Translations under genes and position numbers: made by a program
In this document: one piece after another, positions 60,402-64,000 of the stretch
Numbering within the stretch: the first letter of the stretch is position 1
How the letters are laid out: the number at the start of each line of letters is the position of its first letter
DNA from: JAJISK01 sp046759185
GTDB taxonomy: Archaea; Thermoplasmatota; Thermoplasmata; RBG-16-68-12; JAJISG01
DNA length: 64,000 bases
Assembly: GCA_046759185.1 (NCBI GenBank)
Contig: JBHIBO010000006.1
Span: forward strand, 1-64,000
Direction: 5' to 3'
The notes under the pieces: model-generated
Seen by the model: only the letters and a program-made list of their open reading frames with translations
The model's database searches: none
Told to the model about the DNA's origin: nothing

Positions 60402-61685
60402 ATGAACGAGGATGCCGCCTTCATCGTGGACCAAGTCGACCGCCACCACGCCTGGTTTCAGGAGTCCCTTTGCTTGATCGCGTCCGAGAACGTCATGAGT
60501 CCGCTTGCGTTGGAGATGTACCTCTCCGACTTCGGACACCGGTATGCGGAGGGGCTACCTGGCAAACGCTACTACCAGGGCAACATCTACGTGGACGAGG
60601 TCGAGATCCGCATCACTGAGATGCTTCGCCGGATCTTCCGGTGCGAGCTCGCCGACCCCCGCCCCATCTCGGGCACGGTGGCCAATCTGGCCGTCCTCTT
60701 TGGCCTCACCAAGCCAGGAGACACGATTTCCACGGTCGCCCTATCCGACGGCGCGCACATCAGCACCGCCCAATTCGGGGCCGTGGGCGTCCGGGGTGTG
60801 AAGACCGTCACCTACCCCTGGGACGAGGAGAACATGAACATCGACCCCGACGGGGCGGCCAAGCTGATCCGGGAGGTCCGCCCCAAGCTGGCGCTCTTCG
60901 GCCAATCGGTCTTCCTGTTCCCCACCCCCCTCCGGGAATTGGAGGAGGTCTTCCTGGAGGTCGACTGCCCGGTCTGGTATGACGCCGCCCACGTCCTGGG
61001 GCTTATCGCAGGAGGCCAATTCCAGGACCCGCTGCGAGAGGGGGCCCACGTCATCTCGGCCAGTACCCACAAGACGCTTCCCGGCCCGCAGCACGGGGTC
61101 ATCCTGGCGAACCCGAAGGACGAGGACATGGAGAAGGCCCTCCGGAGGGCGATCTTCCCGGGCGTCGTGAGCAACCATCACCTCCACGCCATGGCCGCGC
61201 TGGGCATCGCCCTGGCGGAATGGGAGGCCTTCGGGGCCGAGTACGCCGCCCAGGTCGTCCGAAACGCTCAGGCTCTGGGGCAGGCCCTGCACGAGCGGGG
61301 GATGCGCGTCCTGGGGGAGCACCTCGGATTCACCGCCTCCCACGCCCTGGCCGTCGACGTGTCCGAGGAGGGAGGCGGCGCCCAGGTCGCTCTCGACTTG
61401 GAGCAGGCCAACCTCATCACGAACAAGAACCTCCTCTCCGGCGACACGAGCCCGGTGAAGCCCAGCGGCATCCGCCTCGGGAGCCAGGAACTGACGCGCC
61501 TGGGCATGGGCCCGGCCGAGATGGAGGAGGTCGCTGACCTCATTGCCCGGATCGCGGTGAAGAAGGAGAAACCCGAGGTCGTTGCCCCGGACGTGTCTGA
61601 GCTCGCTTCCCAGTTCCGGAAGGTCAAGTACTCCTTCCACCCGGAAGCCGACGCCTACCGCCGCCACGTCCTCGTGAGCGGGTAG
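60402..61685 (+). CDS. glyA: Serine hydroxymethyltransferase
   Basis: A 427-residue PLP enzyme interconverting serine and glycine with a tetrahydropterin. 'ESLCLIASENVMSPLALEMY' near 20, 'YYQGNIYVDEVE' near 57, and the PLP lysine in 'STHKTLPGPQHGVI' near 222 match the family. ATG 60402 has GGAG five bases upstream. A GGTTTTTACC box (about 60365) is shared with the divergent uracil glycosylase. It links one-carbon metabolism to thymidylate synthesis by ThyX. Confidence 0.95.
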   Translation: MNEDAAFIVDQVDRHHAWFQESLCLIASENVMSPLALEMYLSDFGHRYAEGLPGKRYYQGNIYVDEVEIRITEMLRRIFRCELADPRPISGTVANLAVLFGLTKPGDTISTVALSDGAHISTAQFGAVGVRGVKTVTYPWDEENMNIDPDGAAKLIREVRPKLALFGQSVFLFPTPLRELEEVFLEVDCPVWYDAAHVLGLIAGGQFQDPLREGAHVISASTHKTLPGPQHGVILANPKDEDMEKALRRAIFPGVVSNHHLHAMAALGIALAEWEAFGAEYAAQVVRNAQALGQALHERGMRVLGEHLGFTASHALAVDVSEEGGGAQVALDLEQANLITNKNLLSGDTSPVKPSGIRLGSQELTRLGMGPAEMEEVADLIARIAVKKEKPEVVAPDVSELASQFRKVKYSFHPEADAYRRHVLVSG

Positions 61686-61717
61686 CATCCGGATGGGTCG
61701 TTCGCCCGGCGGCCCAG

Positions 61718-62323
61718 CTAGCCCTTGTCCACGCGTCTCCGACGTACCCAGAGGACGATGAAGGCTCCCGGGCCCGCGGCAAGGAGCGTACCATAGAGGA
61801 GAACCAGGCCCAAGGTGCCTGCCAAGGAGTCCTGGACGTGGAAGCTCCCGGGGGCCGTGTTGATGTTTCCCGCCCCATCCTGTGCACCGATGGCAAACCG
61901 GTAGACACCCGGAGTCTCCCAGCTTCGGTTCAGGAACCAGGAGGCGCCGAAAGGGACGAGCGTAACGTTGAGATCCAAGCCCGGGCCCTCAATGCGAACC
62001 CAGGCCGCGCGGACCCCGCTGGCGTCCGTAATGGTGGCCCCAAGACTCACCACCTCCCCTGGGCGGGATCGTGAAGGCGTCGCACGTACATCCACAATGG
62101 TGGGTCCCTCCAGATCCAGACCTCCCTGGCGCGCCATGGGACCGCCCAGAAGGCGCGGAGCCCCTTCCGTCCCCGCGAGAACGCTGCCCTCGACCAGGAG
62201 GGTGATGGTAAGGAGGAGGACGGGAGCGACCAGCCGGTCGGTAAGCCTCCGGAGGACGCCTCGATGGTTCGCCATTATGCGCCCACCCTCATCCGCCTCG
62301 CCATCCCCAGGTTCGTCAGCCAT
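61718..62323 (-). CDS. Exported or membrane protein with Ig-like domain
   Basis: A 201-residue protein. A hydrophobic helix lies near residues 30-50 ('PVLLLTITLLVEGSVLAG') and another near 168-188 ('LGLVLLYGTLLAAGPGAFIVLW') followed by RRRR. Between them is a beta domain of about 95 residues ('RPGEVVSLGATITDASGVRAAW'). Topology suggests an outward-facing domain anchored at both ends. No family name. Start could be 62323 or 62275. Confidence 0.65.
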   Translation of the reverse strand: MADEPGDGEADEGGRIMANHRGVLRRLTDRLVAPVLLLTITLLVEGSVLAGTEGAPRLLGGPMARQGGLDLEGPTIVDVRATPSRSRPGEVVSLGATITDASGVRAAWVRIEGPGLDLNVTLVPFGASWFLNRSWETPGVYRFAIGAQDGAGNINTAPGSFHVQDSLAGTLGLVLLYGTLLAAGPGAFIVLWVRRRRVDKG

Positions 62324-62380
62324 GCAATCCATGCCAGAAATGCTTTAAGGCCTCGCTAAATCTGAACCAGAGCCAGCCGC

Positions 62381-63250
62381 ATGAACGAACTGCTCCCGAA
62401 TCTGGAGGAAAAGCGCGACAAGGCGAACGTCGAGGCCGACAGGCATCGGCACCGACGGGACGAGCTGAACAACCGAACCAAGGAGTGGATCGAGAAACGA
62501 GACACCCTGAACGCCCAGGTTCGGCAGTTCATCGATGAGGCTGCTAAGCATCGGAACGAGCGGGACGCGTTGAACGAGGCGGTCCAAAGCGCGAAGGCCG
62601 AGAGGGAGACCTGGAACCGCAAGGTCTCCGAACTCCTGGACGGGCTCAATCGACTCCGTCGCCGGAAGACCCCCAAGGGGGCCGTTCCCCTGGACAAGCT
62701 CAGGCGGGACCTTCGCGGGCTGGAGTTCCGGCAGCAGACCTCCGTCCTGGCCGTGGACAAGGAACGGGACCTCATCGAACAGATCGCCCGCCTCCGCGCC
62801 GAAATCAAGGGGCGGGAGAAGGCCCTGGAGGAGGACGAAGAAGTCCAAGCTCTCACCGCGACGGTGAAGGAGACCAAGGAGACGGCCGAACACCACCATC
62901 AGGAGGTCACCCGCCTCGCGGACGACGCGCAGGTCCACCACGATTCCATGGTGAACCTCTACGAGCAGGCCGACACCGCGCGACGCGAGGCCGACAAGGC
63001 CCAGGAGCAGTTCATTAAGACCAAGATGATGGCCGACAAGGAGCACCAGAAGCACATCGAATTCATCCACGAGGTCCACGACTACGACAAGATTATCCAC
63101 GGCATGCGGGCCAAAGCGCGCCGTTCCCGGGAGGGCGAAGGGGAGGTCACCGTCAAGCAGGAGGCGGAGCTGATCTACGAGCGGTTCAAGAAGGGCGAGA
63201 AACTCAGCACCGAGGATCTGATGCTTCTCCAGAAGTCTGGCTACCTCTAA
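62381..63250 (+). CDS. Coiled-coil protein (COG1340-like)
   Basis: A 289-residue almost fully helical protein with long charged coiled coils (about 1-100 and 120-240) and a short C-terminal region ('EAELIYERFKKGEKLSTEDLMLLQKSGYL'). It resembles the archaeal COG1340 coiled-coil family, sometimes misnamed phosphoserine phosphatase. No catalytic motif is visible. Monocistronic, upstream of the candidate small RNA. Confidence 0.8.
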   Translation: MNELLPNLEEKRDKANVEADRHRHRRDELNNRTKEWIEKRDTLNAQVRQFIDEAAKHRNERDALNEAVQSAKAERETWNRKVSELLDGLNRLRRRKTPKGAVPLDKLRRDLRGLEFRQQTSVLAVDKERDLIEQIARLRAEIKGREKALEEDEEVQALTATVKETKETAEHHHQEVTRLADDAQVHHDSMVNLYEQADTARREADKAQEQFIKTKMMADKEHQKHIEFIHEVHDYDKIIHGMRAKARRSREGEGEVTVKQEAELIYERFKKGEKLSTEDLMLLQKSGYL

Positions 63251-63284
63251 TTCGGGCCGGCCAAGTTGGACGGTAGCGGGAAAT

Positions 63285-63294
63285 CGTTAAATAG
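63285..63294 (+). promoter_or_regulatory. TATA-like box of the candidate small RNA
   Basis: CGTTAAATAG predicts transcription from about 63312-63318, exactly where the hairpin arm starts. Confidence 0.5.
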
Positions 63295-63314
63295 CGCCTG
63301 TTTCCTAGCGCGAA

Positions 63315-63390
63315 AGGGGAGAGTGGGCTGGCTAGTTAGAGTGCATCCCATCCCTTCTGACAAGGCTGGCCCTCTCCCTGTTTTCTTTAC
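63315..63390 (+). ncRNA. Candidate small structured RNA
   Basis: After the TATA-like box, AGGGGAGAG (63315-63323) pairs with CTCTCCCT (63372-63379) with one bulge, enclosing about 48 bases, and the stem is followed by TTTTCTTT (63381-63388), a T-rich archaeal terminator. It contains no open frame of note. Family not recognised: it is not a tRNA and lacks clear box C/D or H/ACA elements. Confidence 0.45.
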
Positions 63391-63489
63391 AGAACCTGGC
63401 TCCCAGGCCTCGCACCGACTCAGTACGCCCCCCGAGTCCCTCCGCGTCACCTTCAAATAGCTCCCCCCTCGATGGTGCGGGGAGCACCC

Positions 63490-64000
63490 ATGGAAGGTCT
63501 CGGGCAAGCCCTGAAGAACGTCCTGCGCAAGGTGGCGCGGGCTTCCCACGTCAGCGAGAAGCTCGTCAAGGAGGTGGTCCGCGATCTGCAACGAGCCCTC
63601 CTGCAGGCGGACGTGCCCGTGGAGATGGCCCTGGCGCTGAGCCGGACGGTAGAGGAACGTGCCTTAGCCGAGAAACCCCCCGCGGGCATGAGCGGTCGGG
63701 AACACGTCATCCGGATCATCTACGAGGAGCTGGTGGCCATCCTCGGCCAGCCCCGGGAGTTGAAGTTGGGACCCCAGCGGATCCTCTTGGTCGGCCTCTA
63801 CGGCCAGGGGAAGACCACTTCGGCAGCCAAGCTGGGCAAGTGGTTCCAGCGGAAAGGGCTTCGCGTGGGGCTTATCCAGGCCGACACCCACCGCCCGGCG
63901 GCCTACGATCAGCTGAAACAACTCGCCGAAGAGCTGGCGGCCCCCTTCTACGGCGAGCGCAAGGAGAAGGACGCCCTGAAGGTGGCCCGGGCTGGGCTGA
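63490..64000 (+). CDS. srp54: Signal recognition particle protein SRP54 (5' part)
   Basis: The first 170 residues of SRP54, cut by the window end. Residues 1-90 are the N domain ('LGQALKNVLRKVARASHVSE'), then the G domain P-loop 'GLYGQGKTTSAAKLGKWF' near 103 and 'IQADTHRPAAYDQLKQLAE' near 130. It binds signal peptides and SRP RNA and pairs with FtsY (40147). ATG 63490 is about 30 bases after a TTCAAATAG box; an in-frame ATG lies at 63472. Confidence 0.95.
   Translation, partial: MEGLGQALKNVLRKVARASHVSEKLVKEVVRDLQRALLQADVPVEMALALSRTVEERALAEKPPAGMSGREHVIRIIYEELVAILGQPRELKLGPQRILLVGLYGQGKTTSAAKLGKWFQRKGLRVGLIQADTHRPAAYDQLKQLAEELAAPFYGERKEKDALKVARAGL

Overview
The window is a 64 kb stretch of a GC-rich archaeal chromosome. 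The archaeal assignment rests on the information-processing genes: LSm with ribosomal protein eL37, eL41, eL20 (L18a/LX), prefoldin alpha, FtsY and SRP54, the small primase subunit, archaeal-type CCA-adding enzyme, archaeal S-adenosylmethionine synthetase, family 5 uracil-DNA glycosylase, and tRNA genes with bulge-helix-bulge introns. Many genes look leaderless, with a TTTATA- or TTTTTA-like box about 25-30 bases before an ATG, GTG or TTG start. The gene mix (F420 biosynthesis, HVO_0476-type zinc protein, SMC-ScpA-ScpB, histidine ammonia-lyase, GH15 enzyme) fits a euryarchaeon, most likely a high-GC member of Thermoplasmatota. That lineage call is inference. No rRNA, CRISPR array, phage genes or intact insertion sequence was seen.

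Layout. 1-8 kb: tRNA-Pro, two small enzymes, an exported DUF4430/beta-propeller plus ECF S-component cluster, a GH15 hydrolase, a two-intron tRNA-Leu, a degenerate LMW-phosphatase-like protein, and a DUF35-thiolase pair. 8-14 kb: LSm-eL37-purF operon, hypothetical genes, tRNA-Ala, an alpha-toroid protein, an orphan IS630-type DNA-binding domain, and an ankyrin protein. 14-20 kb: a DMT transporter, a complete ECF transporter operon (S, two ATPases, T) and the cofC-cofE pair for coenzyme F420. 20-27 kb: thyX, DNA polymerase IV, DUF72, tRNA-Arg followed by a small accessory patch (Fe-S-type regulator, AbrB-like micro-gene, broken methyltransferase) with a partial duplication of the tRNA 3' end, and a double GNAT protein.

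27-43 kb: eL41 directly before an intron-containing tRNA-Trp whose intron is a box C/D guide, the CCA-adding enzyme, AbrB-PhoU regulator, PRPP synthetase, PrmC-like methyltransferase, rhomboid protease, Pcm, TraB-like protein, primase small subunit overlapping a membrane TPR protein, the eL20-prefoldin-ftsY cluster, and a glycosylation cluster (two GT2 enzymes and UDP-GlcNAc 2-epimerase). 43-54 kb: smc-scpA-scpB followed by a giant repetitive helical protein of about 1435 residues. 54-64 kb: hutH, a surface protein with three FN3 and three GHGHYHV domains, RNase Z, SAM synthetase, uracil-DNA glycosylase, serine hydroxymethyltransferase, a coiled-coil protein, a candidate small RNA and the 5' part of srp54.

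The strongest candidates for something undescribed are (1) the giant repeat protein downstream of smc-scpA-scpB, (2) the tRNA-Leu with a second, T-loop intron, (3) the DUF4430 receptor/ECF S-component cluster, which may borrow the ECF energising module 12 kb away, and (4) a small-RNA candidate with promoter, hairpin and T-rich end just before srp54.
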